From positions 57,722 through 121,721 of the forward strand of contig NZ_CVTB01000313.1 in the NCBI RefSeq assembly GCF_001050015.1: a DNA stretch of 64,000 nucleotides, read 5' to 3'. Shown here one piece after another: positions 43,680 through 51,821 of the stretch. The translations under genes were made by a program, and so were the position numbers. Position 1 is the stretch's first letter. Each line of letters opens with the position of its first letter. Source of the DNA: Mycolicibacterium malmesburyense (GTDB lineage Bacteria > Actinomycetota > Actinomycetes > Mycobacteriales > Mycobacteriaceae). Below the pieces are notes generated by a model. That model did no database searches, was not told the origin of the DNA, and was given only the letters and a program-made list of their open reading frames with translations.

Positions 43680-44576
43680 GTGCCGGAAGACGAACCGTCG
43701 AAGTTGCGCAGTCGCAGACGCTCACGGTTGAACGACATAGCCACCGTCCTCATCATTCTCATCGTCTACGCGGCATCGCTCGTCGGCTATCACTATCTCT
43801 CCGGAGAAGCCAAGAGCCTGAGTTCTCCGGATCTCGGCACCGACGAGGACACCATCGTCCAGGTCACCCTGTCGGAGCTGCACACGGTGGCCAACAAGGT
43901 GGACGTGAAGGTCGTCGTCTTCCCGTCCGCCGACCACATGAACACCGATCTGAACGTGGTCAACACCGATATCGCGGTGCGCCTGTTCATCAACGAGGTG
44001 AACATCGCCATCGACGATCTGCAGACACCGGAGGGGCAGTTGCCCGCCGAGATCAACGCCACGCTCACCGCCAAGGGCGACCCGGACAAGTGGCCCTTCG
44101 ATTCGTACACCCTCGGGGCGCTCGGCGCCGACGTGCTCGTCGGCAGCGGTGACGACCGCACGTTCGAGCCCGCCCGGGTGGTGGTCACCGGCGGGCTCGA
44201 CGGGTGGGACGTGCGCAGCACCCGCAGCGGCCCGGCGACCCAGTCGGCTTCCGACGGCGACTACGAGACCGTGACGTTGAAGCGCTCGAAGGGCCCGCTC
44301 GCGTTCGACGTGGGTCTGTGCCTGGTGTTGATCACCCTGCCCGCTCTCGCCCTCTTCGTTTCGATCGAGATGCTGCGCGGGCGGCGCAACTTCCTCCCGC
44401 CCTTCGGCACGTGGTACGCCGCATCGCTGTTCGCGATCATCCCGATTCGCAACTTCATGCCCGGCGCGCCGCCGCCGGGGGCGTGGATCGACCAGATCCT
44501 CGTGTTGTGGGTGCTGCTCGCGCTGACCGGTGCGATGGTGCTGTACTTCGCCGCCTGGTGGAGACGCAGCGACTGA
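43680..44576 (+). CDS. DUF4436 family membrane protein
   Basis: This 298-residue protein has a basic start, one N-terminal transmembrane helix (IATVLIILIVYAASLVGYHYL), an extracytoplasmic beta-rich domain (about 50-205; VQVTLSELHTVANKVDVKVVVFP, WPFDSYTLGALG) and three C-terminal helices (VGLCLVLITLPALALFVSIEM, WYAASLFAIIPIRNFM, ILVLWVLLALTGAMVLYF). The WPFDSY motif is typical for DUF4436 proteins, of unknown function. The GTG at 43680 is preferred because the upstream ATG at 43566 would overlap the divergent pntAa start and add a polar, unconserved-looking leader. Start choice is moderately uncertain. Confidence 0.75.
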   Translation: MPEDEPSKLRSRRRSRLNDIATVLIILIVYAASLVGYHYLSGEAKSLSSPDLGTDEDTIVQVTLSELHTVANKVDVKVVVFPSADHMNTDLNVVNTDIAVRLFINEVNIAIDDLQTPEGQLPAEINATLTAKGDPDKWPFDSYTLGALGADVLVGSGDDRTFEPARVVVTGGLDGWDVRSTRSGPATQSASDGDYETVTLKRSKGPLAFDVGLCLVLITLPALALFVSIEMLRGRRNFLPPFGTWYAASLFAIIPIRNFMPGAPPPGAWIDQILVLWVLLALTGAMVLYFAAWWRRSD

Positions 44577-44645
44577 CGGCCTGGCGAGCCCTTCGAAGGG
44601 GCACGCCTATGGTTGTTGCGACCGTTACAACCAGGAGGCCATCGG

Positions 44646-45785
44646 ATGGCTGTCGACCGGCTGCTGCCCACTCCGGACGCCGAAGACCTGATCGCGCTGA
44701 CCCGCGACATCGCCGACAAGGTGCTCGACCCGATCGTCGACGATCACGAGAAGGAAGAGCGCTATCCCGAGGGCGTGATGGCGCAACTCGGTGCGGCCGG
44801 GCTGCTGAGCCTGCCGCAGCCCGAGGAGTGGGGCGGCGGCGGCCAGCCGTACGAGGTGTATCTCCAGGTGCTCGAGGAGCTGGCGGCGCGGTGGGCGGCC
44901 GTCGCGGTGGCCGTCAGCGTGCACAGCCTGTCGTCGCATCCGCTGCTGGCGTTCGGCGCCGACGAGCAGAAGCGCCGCTGGCTGCCCGGCATGCTGTCGG
45001 GCGAGCAGATCGGCGCCTACAGCCTGTCCGAACCACAGGCCGGTTCCGACGCGGCGGCGCTGCGGTGCGCGGCGAAGAAGTCCGAAGGCGGTTACCTGCT
45101 CAACGGCTCGAAGTCCTGGATCACCCACGGCGGGCGCGCCGACTTCTACACGCTGTTCGCGCGGACCGGCGAAGGATCGCGGGGGATTTCGTGCTTCCTG
45201 GTGCCAGGCGACCTGCCCGGGCTGAGCTTCGGCAAGCCCGAGGAGAAGATGGGCCTGCACGCCATACCGACCACGTCGGCATTCTACGAGGATGCGCACA
45301 TCGACGCGGATCGGCTGATCGGCGCCGAGGGCCAAGGCCTCCAGATCGCGTTCTCCGCACTGGATTCCGGCCGCCTGGGCATCGCCGCGGTCGCCACCGG
45401 GCTGGCACAGGCCGCCCTCGAAGAGGCGGTCGCCTACGCCAACGAGCGAACCACGTTCGGGCGCAAGATCATCGACCATCAGGGGCTCGGATTCCTGCTC
45501 GCCGATATGGCCGCCGCCGTCGCCAGCGCCAGGGCGACGTACCTGGACGCGGCCCGTCGACGCGATCTGGGCCGGCCTTACTCACAGCAGGCCAGCGTCG
45601 CCAAGCTGATCGCCACCGACGCCGCGATGAAGGTCACGACCGATGCGGTGCAGGTGTTCGGCGGCGCCGGCTACACCCGCGACTACCGCGTTGAACGGTA
45701 CATGCGGGAGGCGAAGATCACCCAGATCTTCGAGGGCACCAACCAGATTCAGCGCCTCGTCATCGCGCGCGGCCTCACCGACTAA
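44646..45785 (+). CDS. acyl-CoA dehydrogenase (FadE family)
   Basis: This 379-residue FAD enzyme catalyses the first step of acyl-CoA beta-oxidation or a related branched-chain step. Motifs: YSLSEPQAGSDAAALR (flavin loop), WITHGGRADFYTLFAR, LDSGRLGIAAVATGLAQAAL, FGGAGYTRDYRVERYMREAK and IFEGTNQIQRL with the catalytic Glu. A strong ribosome site AGGAGG lies seven bases before the ATG at 44646. An inverted repeat GGTTGT/ACAACC just upstream may be an operator. The 3' end overlaps the convergent histidine kinase gene by four bases. It is distinct from fadE2 at 49.7 kb. Confidence 0.9.
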   Translation: MAVDRLLPTPDAEDLIALTRDIADKVLDPIVDDHEKEERYPEGVMAQLGAAGLLSLPQPEEWGGGGQPYEVYLQVLEELAARWAAVAVAVSVHSLSSHPLLAFGADEQKRRWLPGMLSGEQIGAYSLSEPQAGSDAAALRCAAKKSEGGYLLNGSKSWITHGGRADFYTLFARTGEGSRGISCFLVPGDLPGLSFGKPEEKMGLHAIPTTSAFYEDAHIDADRLIGAEGQGLQIAFSALDSGRLGIAAVATGLAQAALEEAVAYANERTTFGRKIIDHQGLGFLLADMAAAVASARATYLDAARRRDLGRPYSQQASVAKLIATDAAMKVTTDAVQVFGGAGYTRDYRVERYMREAKITQIFEGTNQIQRLVIARGLTD

Positions 45786-46966
45786 ACGAGCGACGGCTCC
45801 GGCGGCGAGGTGACGGTCACCTGCGTGCCGTGGCCCTCGACGGAGTTCACCTTCATCGAGCCGCCCATGGCGTCGAATCGGGCCAGCAGCGAACCCAGTC
45901 CGATGTGACCGTCGGCGACGTGCTGCTCGATGACCGCCGGGTCGAACCCCTTGCCGTCGTCGGAGACGGTCAGCACCACCCGGTCCCCTTGCCGCGACAA
46001 CCCCACCCGCACGGTTGTCGCGCCGGCGTGCTTGTGGATGTTGGCCAGCAGTTCGCGGGCGGCCCGGTAGAGCAACTGCTGCGATTCGGGCTTTCCGACC
46101 TCCTCCAGATCCGCGTCGACCTCGTAGGCGCCGCGGGATTCGAATTGCCGCATCAACTCTCGCACCGCCGGGGTGAGGCCCAGCTGCGCGAGCACCTGAG
46201 GATGCAGTTCGGTCACCGTCGAGCGCAGCGCGGCGGCGGTCTGCTGCAACGCTCCGCGCACCGACTCCAGCGCGGGATCGTCGTTGTTCTCGCGTGCCTC
46301 GTCGAGGTCGAGGCGCGCCGCGAGCAGGGTCTGCAGCGGTCCGTCGTGCAGGTGCTCGGCGACCTCGCGGTTGTGTCGTTCGTCGGCCTGCATCGCCTCG
46401 GACACCAGTTGGCGGCGCACCTCCTGCAGTCTGGCCACCCGAACCTGGCGGCGGACCAGCACTACGCACAGCGCGGTCATCGCAATCGCGCCCCACACCA
46501 GGAAGCCGAAGTGGGTGTAGACGACATCCGGCAGCCCGACCGAGTCGTCCCGTTTCGAGTACACGATCCAGGCGCCGAGATAGGCCGTCGCCGTGCCGAG
46601 GCCGAGCAGCGCGGTCAGCATCGGCCGGTCCTGGAACGCCACCGCGATCGGGATCAGGAAGAAGACCGGAAGCAGCGCCGCGGTGGCGCCACCCGACACC
46701 AGACACAGCACCAGGATCATCAGGACGTCCACCCCGCTCGACGCCCAGCCGCCCCATCGGGGCACCGGCCCGCGCAGCACCGCGATGAGCCACACCACGG
46801 CCGCGAGCGCCCAGGTCCCCAGCACCACCGCGTAGAGCACCGGCAGCCAGTGGTCGACCTCCCAGATCAGCACGAGCACCGCGATCAGCGCGAGCAGCGG
46901 CAGCCGCATCACCGCGCTCACGCGCACGGGCTCAGTGGCGAAGAAGGTCGCGATCCGGTCCCCCAC
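45782..46966 (-). CDS. NarL-type sensor histidine kinase
   Basis: This 394-residue sensor kinase has about six transmembrane helices in its first 175 residues with little extracytoplasmic loop. A HisKA_3 dimer domain follows with the phospho-accepting His207 in AEHLHDGPLQTLL, then a HATPase domain (LLANIHKHAGATTVRV, VSDDGKGFDP, GHIGLGSLLARF). The short sensor loops suggest it detects a membrane-linked signal. The GTG start at 46966 lies seven bases after the response regulator stop. The pair is not part of the recalled Rv0144-Rv0185 gene set, so it may be lineage-specific. Confidence 0.88.
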   Translation of the reverse strand: MGDRIATFFATEPVRVSAVMRLPLLALIAVLVLIWEVDHWLPVLYAVVLGTWALAAVVWLIAVLRGPVPRWGGWASSGVDVLMILVLCLVSGGATAALLPVFFLIPIAVAFQDRPMLTALLGLGTATAYLGAWIVYSKRDDSVGLPDVVYTHFGFLVWGAIAMTALCVVLVRRQVRVARLQEVRRQLVSEAMQADERHNREVAEHLHDGPLQTLLAARLDLDEARENNDDPALESVRGALQQTAAALRSTVTELHPQVLAQLGLTPAVRELMRQFESRGAYEVDADLEEVGKPESQQLLYRAARELLANIHKHAGATTVRVGLSRQGDRVVLTVSDDGKGFDPAVIEQHVADGHIGLGSLLARFDAMGGSMKVNSVEGHGTQVTVTSPPEPSLV

Positions 46967-46973
46967 GGCGGCG

Positions 46974-47624
46974 TCAGTCCAGCAGCTTGCGGCGCATCGC
47001 CTCGGCGACGGCGGCGCCGCGGTCGTTGACGCCGAGCTTCTCGTAGAGCCGCTGCACATGGGTCTTCACGGTCGAGGGAGCGAGGAAGAGTTCCTTGGCC
47101 ATCGACGGGATGCTGATTCCCGACGCGATCAGCTTGAGCACCTCGCGCTCTCGCGGGCTCAGCGTCGGGCCGTCGGGCTCGGCGCGCTTGCGGATCTCAC
47201 CGGCCAGGCCGGCGGCCAGGCTCGGGGCGACGATGTCTCGGCCCTTGGCGCAGTCGAGCACGGCGTTGACGAGTTCGGAGCGGGTGGACTCCTTGGGCAG
47301 AAAGCCCGCCGCCCCGTTCTGCAGCGCCTGATAGACGATCGCGGACTCGTCGTGCGCAGAGATCAGCAGCACCCGGGTGGGCAGCTCGTCGCGCACCACC
47401 GCGGCGGCCACCTCCGATCCGTCCATACCCGGCATGCGGTAGTCCAGCAGCGCGACTTGCGGGGAATGCTCACGAATGGCTGCGAGCGCGGTCACCCCGT
47501 CGTCGGCCTCGGCCACCACGTCGATCTGCCCGCTGGACACCAGGGCCCGGACGACCCCGTCGCGGAACATCGGATGGTCGTCTCCCACCACCACCCGGAT
47601 CTTCTCACTGGTCGTGCTGCACAC
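46974..47624 (-). CDS. NarL/LuxR-family response regulator
   Basis: This 216-residue regulator has a receiver domain with acidic pair DD (GDDHPMF) and phospho-accepting Asp61 (VALLDYRMPGMDG), plus the conserved Lys in FLPKEST. The LuxR-type helix-turn-helix is LSPREREVLKLIASGISIPSMAKELFLAPSTVKTHVQRLYEKLG. It is encoded with the histidine kinase downstream. The GTG at 47624 (or 47627) is taken as start; a longer frame upstream runs through non-coding sequence. The inverted repeat at 47659-47674 is a likely autoregulatory site. Confidence 0.88.
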   Translation of the reverse strand: MCSTTSEKIRVVVGDDHPMFRDGVVRALVSSGQIDVVAEADDGVTALAAIREHSPQVALLDYRMPGMDGSEVAAAVVRDELPTRVLLISAHDESAIVYQALQNGAAGFLPKESTRSELVNAVLDCAKGRDIVAPSLAAGLAGEIRKRAEPDGPTLSPREREVLKLIASGISIPSMAKELFLAPSTVKTHVQRLYEKLGVNDRGAAVAEAMRRKLLD

Positions 47625-47658
47625 CACGCGATCAGCTTGGCATAGCAGCGCGTTCGCT

Positions 47659-47674
47659 TCCCCCATTTGGGGGA
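47659..47674. promoter_or_regulatory. inverted repeat between the response regulator and the small secreted protein
   Basis: TCCCCCATTTGGGGGA is a perfect 6-base-arm inverted repeat with four central bases, 35 bases upstream of the response regulator start and about 130 before the divergent secreted protein. NarL-type regulators bind such GC-armed palindromes, so control of both genes by the adjacent regulator is inferred. Confidence 0.55.
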
Positions 47675-47803
47675 CACGAGATTCATCCCGTTCGACCGCC
47701 GTTCGCCGGACATACAACGCCGCCGCGGTGCAGCACTCTTGAGTCATCGCCGGAACAACCCGGTCGGTCAAACGAAAAAGCAAGAAATCAAGGGAGATTC
47801 GAA

Positions 47804-48046
47804 ATGAACGCCAACAACACTCGCCGCTTCGCCCGCTTCGTCGCGCTGCCGGTTCTCTCGGCCGGAATCCTCGCCGGGGCACTCGGTTTCGCCGGCGCCG
47901 CCAGCGCGGGCACCTACTCGCAGGATCCGACGCCGCGACCGGGCATCGTCGCCACGCCCAACATCCACGCTCCGAGCGTCCAGTCGGGCACGCACGGCCA
48001 CCGGATCGATCACATCGAGATCGAGCAGCCGAGCTGGCACCGCTGA
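47804..48046 (+). CDS. small secreted protein, 80 residues, unknown function
   Basis: The protein has a clear Sec signal peptide (RRFARFVALPVLSAGILAGALGFAGAASA, cleavage after ASA) and a mature part of about 45 residues, rich in Pro, His and Thr (GTYSQDPTPRPGIVATPNIH). A ribosome site AAGGGAGA precedes the ATG. It lies opposite the two-component system across a shared control region with an inverted repeat and is followed by a strong terminator hairpin. I do not recognise a family; it may be a target of that two-component system. Confidence 0.75.
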   Translation: MNANNTRRFARFVALPVLSAGILAGALGFAGAASAGTYSQDPTPRPGIVATPNIHAPSVQSGTHGHRIDHIEIEQPSWHR

Positions 48047-48059
48047 GCCGCGGCACACT

Positions 48060-48095
48060 AAAGCGGGGGGGGCACCACGCAGGTGCCCCCGCTTT
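48060..48095. terminator. strong hairpin terminator, probably bidirectional
   Basis: The left arm AAAGCGGGGG...GCACC (48060-48076) pairs with GGTGCCCCCGCTTT (48082-48095), with a few extra G bases bulged and a five-base loop. It lies between the stop of the small secreted protein gene and the stop of the convergent ahpD gene, and can serve both. Confidence 0.8.
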
Positions 48096-48106
48096 CTCGC
48101 GTTTCG

Positions 48107-48640
48107 TCAGACCGCGGACAGCACGTCTGCGGTCTGCAGCGACTGGGCCACACCCGAGACGATCGAGGCCAAGCGGATCGCCTCGAAGATCGCCGTGCGC
48201 GACACGTCCGCATCGCGCAGCGTCTTCTCGTGCGCAGCGAGGCAGTGGCCGCATCCGTTGATCGCCGACACCGCCAGCGACCACAGCTCGAAATCCTCCT
48301 TGGCCACACCGGGATTGGCGATGATGTTCATCCGCAGCCCGGCCCGCAGGTCGTCATAGGCGCCGTCGAGCTGACCCTTCGTGCGGTAGAACACGTTGTT
48401 CATCCCCATGATGGCCGCCGCCCCGAGGGCGGCGTCGTAGGCCTCCTGGCTCAGGATGTCCAGTGCGTCCTCGGCGATTTCACGCAGCAGCCGCTCGGAC
48501 TTGGTCGCCGATGCGGTCGCGACGAGGGCACCCCACAGCTGCTGTTCGGACAGCTCGGTGGTCTTGACGATGCTGCCGAGGTTGAGCTTGAGATCCTTCG
48601 CGTACTCCGGAAGCGCTTCCTTGATGTTGTCGATGCTCAT
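48107..48640 (-). CDS. ahpD: alkyl hydroperoxide reductase AhpD
   Basis: AhpD is the disulfide reductase that recycles AhpC, linking it through dihydrolipoamide components to NADH in mycobacteria. The 177-residue product has the active-site pair Cys130 and Cys133 in [11 protein letters not shown], with the nearby Glu and His of the proton relay. Length and numbering agree with the M. tuberculosis enzyme. It starts three bases after ahpC ends, so the two form an operon. Confidence 0.95.
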   Translation of the reverse strand: MSIDNIKEALPEYAKDLKLNLGSIVKTTELSEQQLWGALVATASATKSERLLREIAEDALDILSQEAYDAALGAAAIMGMNNVFYRTKGQLDGAYDDLRAGLRMNIIANPGVAKEDFELWSLAVSAINGCGHCLAAHEKTLRDADVSRTAIFEAIRLASIVSGVAQSLQTADVLSAV

Positions 48641-48643
48641 GGT

Positions 48644-49231
48644 CTACACCGCCTCTGCCAGCAGCTCGGCCGGCTTGATCGTGGGATCGCCCTTCTTCCA
48701 GTTGCACGCGCACAGCTCGTCGGACTGCAGCGCGTCGAGCACCCGCAGCACCTCGTCGACGTTGCGGCCCACCGAACCGGCGGTCACCGACACGAACTGG
48801 ATCTCGTTGTTCGGGTCGACGATGAACGTCGCCCGGTCGGCAACGCCGTCGGCGTTGAGCACGCCGGTGGCCAGCGACAGCTCGCGCTTGAGGTCCGAGG
48901 CCATCGGGAACGGGAGCTTCTTGAGGTCCTCGTGCTGGGCACGCCACTGGAAGTGGACGAACTCGTTGTCCACGGACACCCCGATGACCTTCGCGTCGCG
49001 GTCCTCGAAGTCCTCGTTGAGCTTGCCGAACGCGGCGATCTCGGTCGGGCAGACGAAGGTGAAGTCCTTCGGCCAGAAGAACACGATCCGCCACTTGCCC
49101 GGGTGATCGTCACTGGTCACGCGGATGAAATAGTCGTCGGGCTGCTTGGCATCGACCTCCGAGAGGTCACCGCCGACCACCGCAGCCATGTCGTAGCTGG
49201 GGAACTGGTCACCGATTGTCAACAATGCCAT
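48644..49231 (-). CDS. ahpC: alkyl hydroperoxide reductase (peroxiredoxin) AhpC
   Basis: AhpC reduces organic peroxides and peroxynitrite. The 195-residue product has peroxidatic Cys61 (FTFVCPTE) and resolving Cys174 and Cys176 (DELCACNWKK), the same numbering as the M. tuberculosis protein. The ATG at 49231 is used because an upstream in-frame GTG adds residues not found in the family; AAGGA lies upstream. No oxyR gene lies divergent to it, unlike several mycobacteria; the next gene upstream is a small hypothetical on the plus strand. Confidence 0.95.
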   Translation of the reverse strand: MALLTIGDQFPSYDMAAVVGGDLSEVDAKQPDDYFIRVTSDDHPGKWRIVFFWPKDFTFVCPTEIAAFGKLNEDFEDRDAKVIGVSVDNEFVHFQWRAQHEDLKKLPFPMASDLKRELSLATGVLNADGVADRATFIVDPNNEIQFVSVTAGSVGRNVDEVLRVLDALQSDELCACNWKKGDPTIKPAELLAEAV

Positions 49232-49451
49232 CGCGAGCACCATCCTTATCGCTTAGTTTGGATTCAGTCCAGATTACGTCCTCAATACTCGGCCCTCCGC
49301 CGCTGATAAGGCAAGCTAAAAGAACGTGATTGTGGCCACACCCCTGCGGTGAAATTAGTTCGCTTTCAGCAGATTTCGGCGCCGAGCGCGCCGGCCGCCG
49401 TTACGCGGGCGCGCGCCACCGCAGTTGGCCGGGCGTTGCTACGGTCGACGG

Positions 49452-49706
49452 ATGTCGAACATCTCCGAAAACGACCGCATCGAGGACGTCACGCCCGGCG
49501 ACATCGTCCTCGTCGACCGCGGCGCCGAACCCGTCCCGTGCAAGGTGGTGCACAAGGACGTCAACGACGGCACGGCCCTGATCACCTACGAGGTGGACGA
49601 CGGCACGACGTTCCAGGTCGAGTACGCGACGGGCACCCGGGTGACCCGCAGCCTCGAGGCCAAGTGGGAGTCGCCGCAAAGCCCGACGCCGGAGGAGCCC
49701 ATCTGA
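49452..49706 (+). CDS. small beta-rich hypothetical protein
   Basis: This 84-residue acidic protein is predicted to be mostly beta strands (PGDIVLVDRGAEPVPCKVV, TALITYEVDDGTTFQVEYATG), like an SH3-type barrel. It has no signal peptide and no recognised catalytic motif. It ends 14 bases before fadE2 and probably shares its transcript. About 220 bases separate it from the divergent ahpC; that region has no clear promoter consensus beyond a GC-rich leader. Confidence 0.7.
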   Translation: MSNISENDRIEDVTPGDIVLVDRGAEPVPCKVVHKDVNDGTALITYEVDDGTTFQVEYATGTRVTRSLEAKWESPQSPTPEEPI

Positions 49707-49720
49707 GTAGGTGACATATC

Positions 49721-50995
49721 GTGGCGGGCATGGATTTCGCGATGTCGGCCAAGGCTCGGGACTACCACCAACGCCTGACCGAATTCATGACCGAATTCGT
49801 CTTCCCCGCCGAAGCCGAATACGACCGCTACCGCGAAGAGGCAGGTCCCAAGGACCACACCGTCCCGCCGATCGTCGAGGACCTCAAGAAGCTGGCCAAG
49901 GACCGCGGGCTGTGGAATCTGTTCCTGCCCGCCGAGTCCGGCCTGACCAATCTCGAGTACGCGCAGCTCGCCGAGCTGACCGGCTGGAGCATGGAGATCG
50001 CTCCGGAGGTCACCAACTGCGCGGCGCCCGACACCGGCAACATGGAGACCCTGCACCTGTTCGCCGATGAGCAGCAGCGCAAACAGTGGCTCGAACCGCT
50101 GCTGGCCGGCGAGATCCGCAGCGCCTTCGCGATGACCGAACCCGCGGTCGCCTCGAGCGATGCCCGCAACATCGAGACGACCATGCTGCGCGACGGGAAC
50201 GACTACGTCATCAACGGTCGCAAATGGTGGATCACCGGCGCGGCCGACCCACGCTGCAAGATCCTGATCGTGATGGGCCGGACCAATCCGGATGCCGCCA
50301 GCCACCAGCAGCAGTCCATGATCCTGGTGCCCGTCGACACCCCGGGCGTCGACATCCGGCGGTCGCTTCCGGTGTTCGGCTGGCAGGACCAGCACGGCCA
50401 CTGCGAGATCGTCTTCGACAACGTGCGGGTGCCCGTTGAGAACCTGCTCCACGAAGAGGGCAGCGGGTTCGCGATCGCCCAGGCCCGCCTCGGTCCCGGC
50501 CGTATTCACCACTGCATGCGCGCACTGGGCGCGGCCGAGCGCGCGCTGGCGTCGATGATCGACCGGGTCCAGAAGCGTGTCGCGTTCGGCAAGCCGCTGG
50601 CCGAACAGGGCGTGGTGCGGGAGTCGATCGCGAAGTCGCGCAACGAGATCGACCAGGCTCGGCTGCTCTGCCACAAGGCCGCGTGGACCATCGACCAACA
50701 GGGCAACAAGAGCAGGGACGCCCAGGTGCAGGTGGCGCAGATCAAGGCCGTCGCTCCGCAGGTGGCGTGCGACGTCATCGACCGCGCCATCCAGGTGTAC
50801 GGCGGCATGGGCGTGTCCGACGATGTGCCGCTGGCACGGCTCTACGCCTGGCATCGCGCCATGCGGCTGTTCGACGGGCCCGACGAGGTGCACATGCGCA
50901 CCATCGCCCGCGCCGAACTCGGTAGGGAGAAAAGCGCTTTCGCAACGGCGGTGACCGCAGGGTCAGGCCCCGCGGTGACCGGAGGGGCCGGATAG
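49721..50995 (+). CDS. fadE2: acyl-CoA dehydrogenase FadE2 (Rv0154c homologue)
   Basis: This 424-residue FAD acyl-CoA dehydrogenase matches FadE2 closely as recalled: SAKARDYHQRLTEFMTE, RGLWNLFLPAESGLTNLEYA, TGWSMEIAPE, FAMTEPAVASSDARNIET, NGRKWWITGAADPRCKILIV and GWQDQHGHCEIVFDNVRVP. It belongs to the ACAD10/11-like group acting on longer or modified acyl-CoAs. The GTG at 49721 has AGGTGA upstream; ATG at 49730 is an alternative. The next gene, ptpB, starts immediately after the stop, as in Rv0154c-Rv0153c. Confidence 0.92.
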   Translation: MAGMDFAMSAKARDYHQRLTEFMTEFVFPAEAEYDRYREEAGPKDHTVPPIVEDLKKLAKDRGLWNLFLPAESGLTNLEYAQLAELTGWSMEIAPEVTNCAAPDTGNMETLHLFADEQQRKQWLEPLLAGEIRSAFAMTEPAVASSDARNIETTMLRDGNDYVINGRKWWITGAADPRCKILIVMGRTNPDAASHQQQSMILVPVDTPGVDIRRSLPVFGWQDQHGHCEIVFDNVRVPVENLLHEEGSGFAIAQARLGPGRIHHCMRALGAAERALASMIDRVQKRVAFGKPLAEQGVVRESIAKSRNEIDQARLLCHKAAWTIDQQGNKSRDAQVQVAQIKAVAPQVACDVIDRAIQVYGGMGVSDDVPLARLYAWHRAMRLFDGPDEVHMRTIARAELGREKSAFATAVTAGSGPAVTGGAG

Positions 50996-51799
50996 TTGGC
51001 CGGCAACCCTGACGCCCTGTCAGGGGCGTGGAACTTTCGCGATATCGCCGAGGAGACCGGCATTCGCCCGGGACGGTTCTTCCGCTCCAGCGAGCTGAGC
51101 GGTCTGGACGATTCGGGCCGGGAGTTCCTGCGCCGCTTGAACATCACCGACGTCGCCGACCTGCGGTCGGAGCGTGAGGTCGAGCGGCGCGGGCCGGGGC
51201 GCGTGCCCGACGGCGTGGCGATCCACCGACTGCCGTTTCACGAGCTGGCCAAGCCCGGCGCCGAAGCCCCGCACGAACAGAGCTTTCAGCGCATGATGAC
51301 CGAGAAGCCGGACGACGAAAGCGCAGCTGTGGCCGCGGGTCGGTTCATGACCGAGGAGTACCAGAAGTTCCCGACGCTGCCGGGTGCGCATCTGGCGGTG
51401 CGCCAGGTCGTTTCGATGCTCGCCGAACAGCGCCCGGTCATCGCGCACTGCTTCGCGGGCAAGGACCGCACGGGCTTCACGGTCGCGACGGTGCTCGAGG
51501 CGGTCGGCGTGGACCGCGACGCCATCGTGGCCGACTTCCTGCGTAGCAACGCGGCCGTGCCTCGGCTGCGCGAGAGCATCCTGGAGTCCATCCGCAGCCG
51601 GGCGGAAGACACCACCGACGAGATCGTCACGTTCGCCGAGGCGCGGCTCACCGAGGAGGTGCTCGGCGTGCGCGAGGACTACCTCGACACCGCGCGGCGT
51701 TCGATCGTCGAGAACTACGGCTCGCTGCGCGGCTACCTCGAGGCCGCGGGCGTGAGCGCCGACGAGGTGGTCCGGCTGCGGGCCGTCCTGTTGGGATGA
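50996..51799 (+). CDS. ptpB: protein tyrosine/lipid phosphatase PtpB
   Basis: PtpB is a secreted phosphatase in M. tuberculosis with activity on phospho-Tyr, phospho-Ser/Thr and phosphoinositides. The 267-residue product has the P-loop HCFAGKDRTG with nucleophile Cys152 and Arg158, and the N-terminal GAWNFRDIAEETG and SSELSGLDDSG of the family. The TTG start at 50996 directly follows the fadE2 stop, with GGAGGGG upstream. There is no signal peptide. In a non-pathogen its role is likely housekeeping lipid or protein dephosphorylation. Confidence 0.92.
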   Translation: MAGNPDALSGAWNFRDIAEETGIRPGRFFRSSELSGLDDSGREFLRRLNITDVADLRSEREVERRGPGRVPDGVAIHRLPFHELAKPGAEAPHEQSFQRMMTEKPDDESAAVAAGRFMTEEYQKFPTLPGAHLAVRQVVSMLAEQRPVIAHCFAGKDRTGFTVATVLEAVGVDRDAIVADFLRSNAAVPRLRESILESIRSRAEDTTDEIVTFAEARLTEEVLGVREDYLDTARRSIVENYGSLRGYLEAAGVSADEVVRLRAVLLG

Positions 51800-51821
51800 T
51801 CCGGGCCGGGGTGAACTGCCG

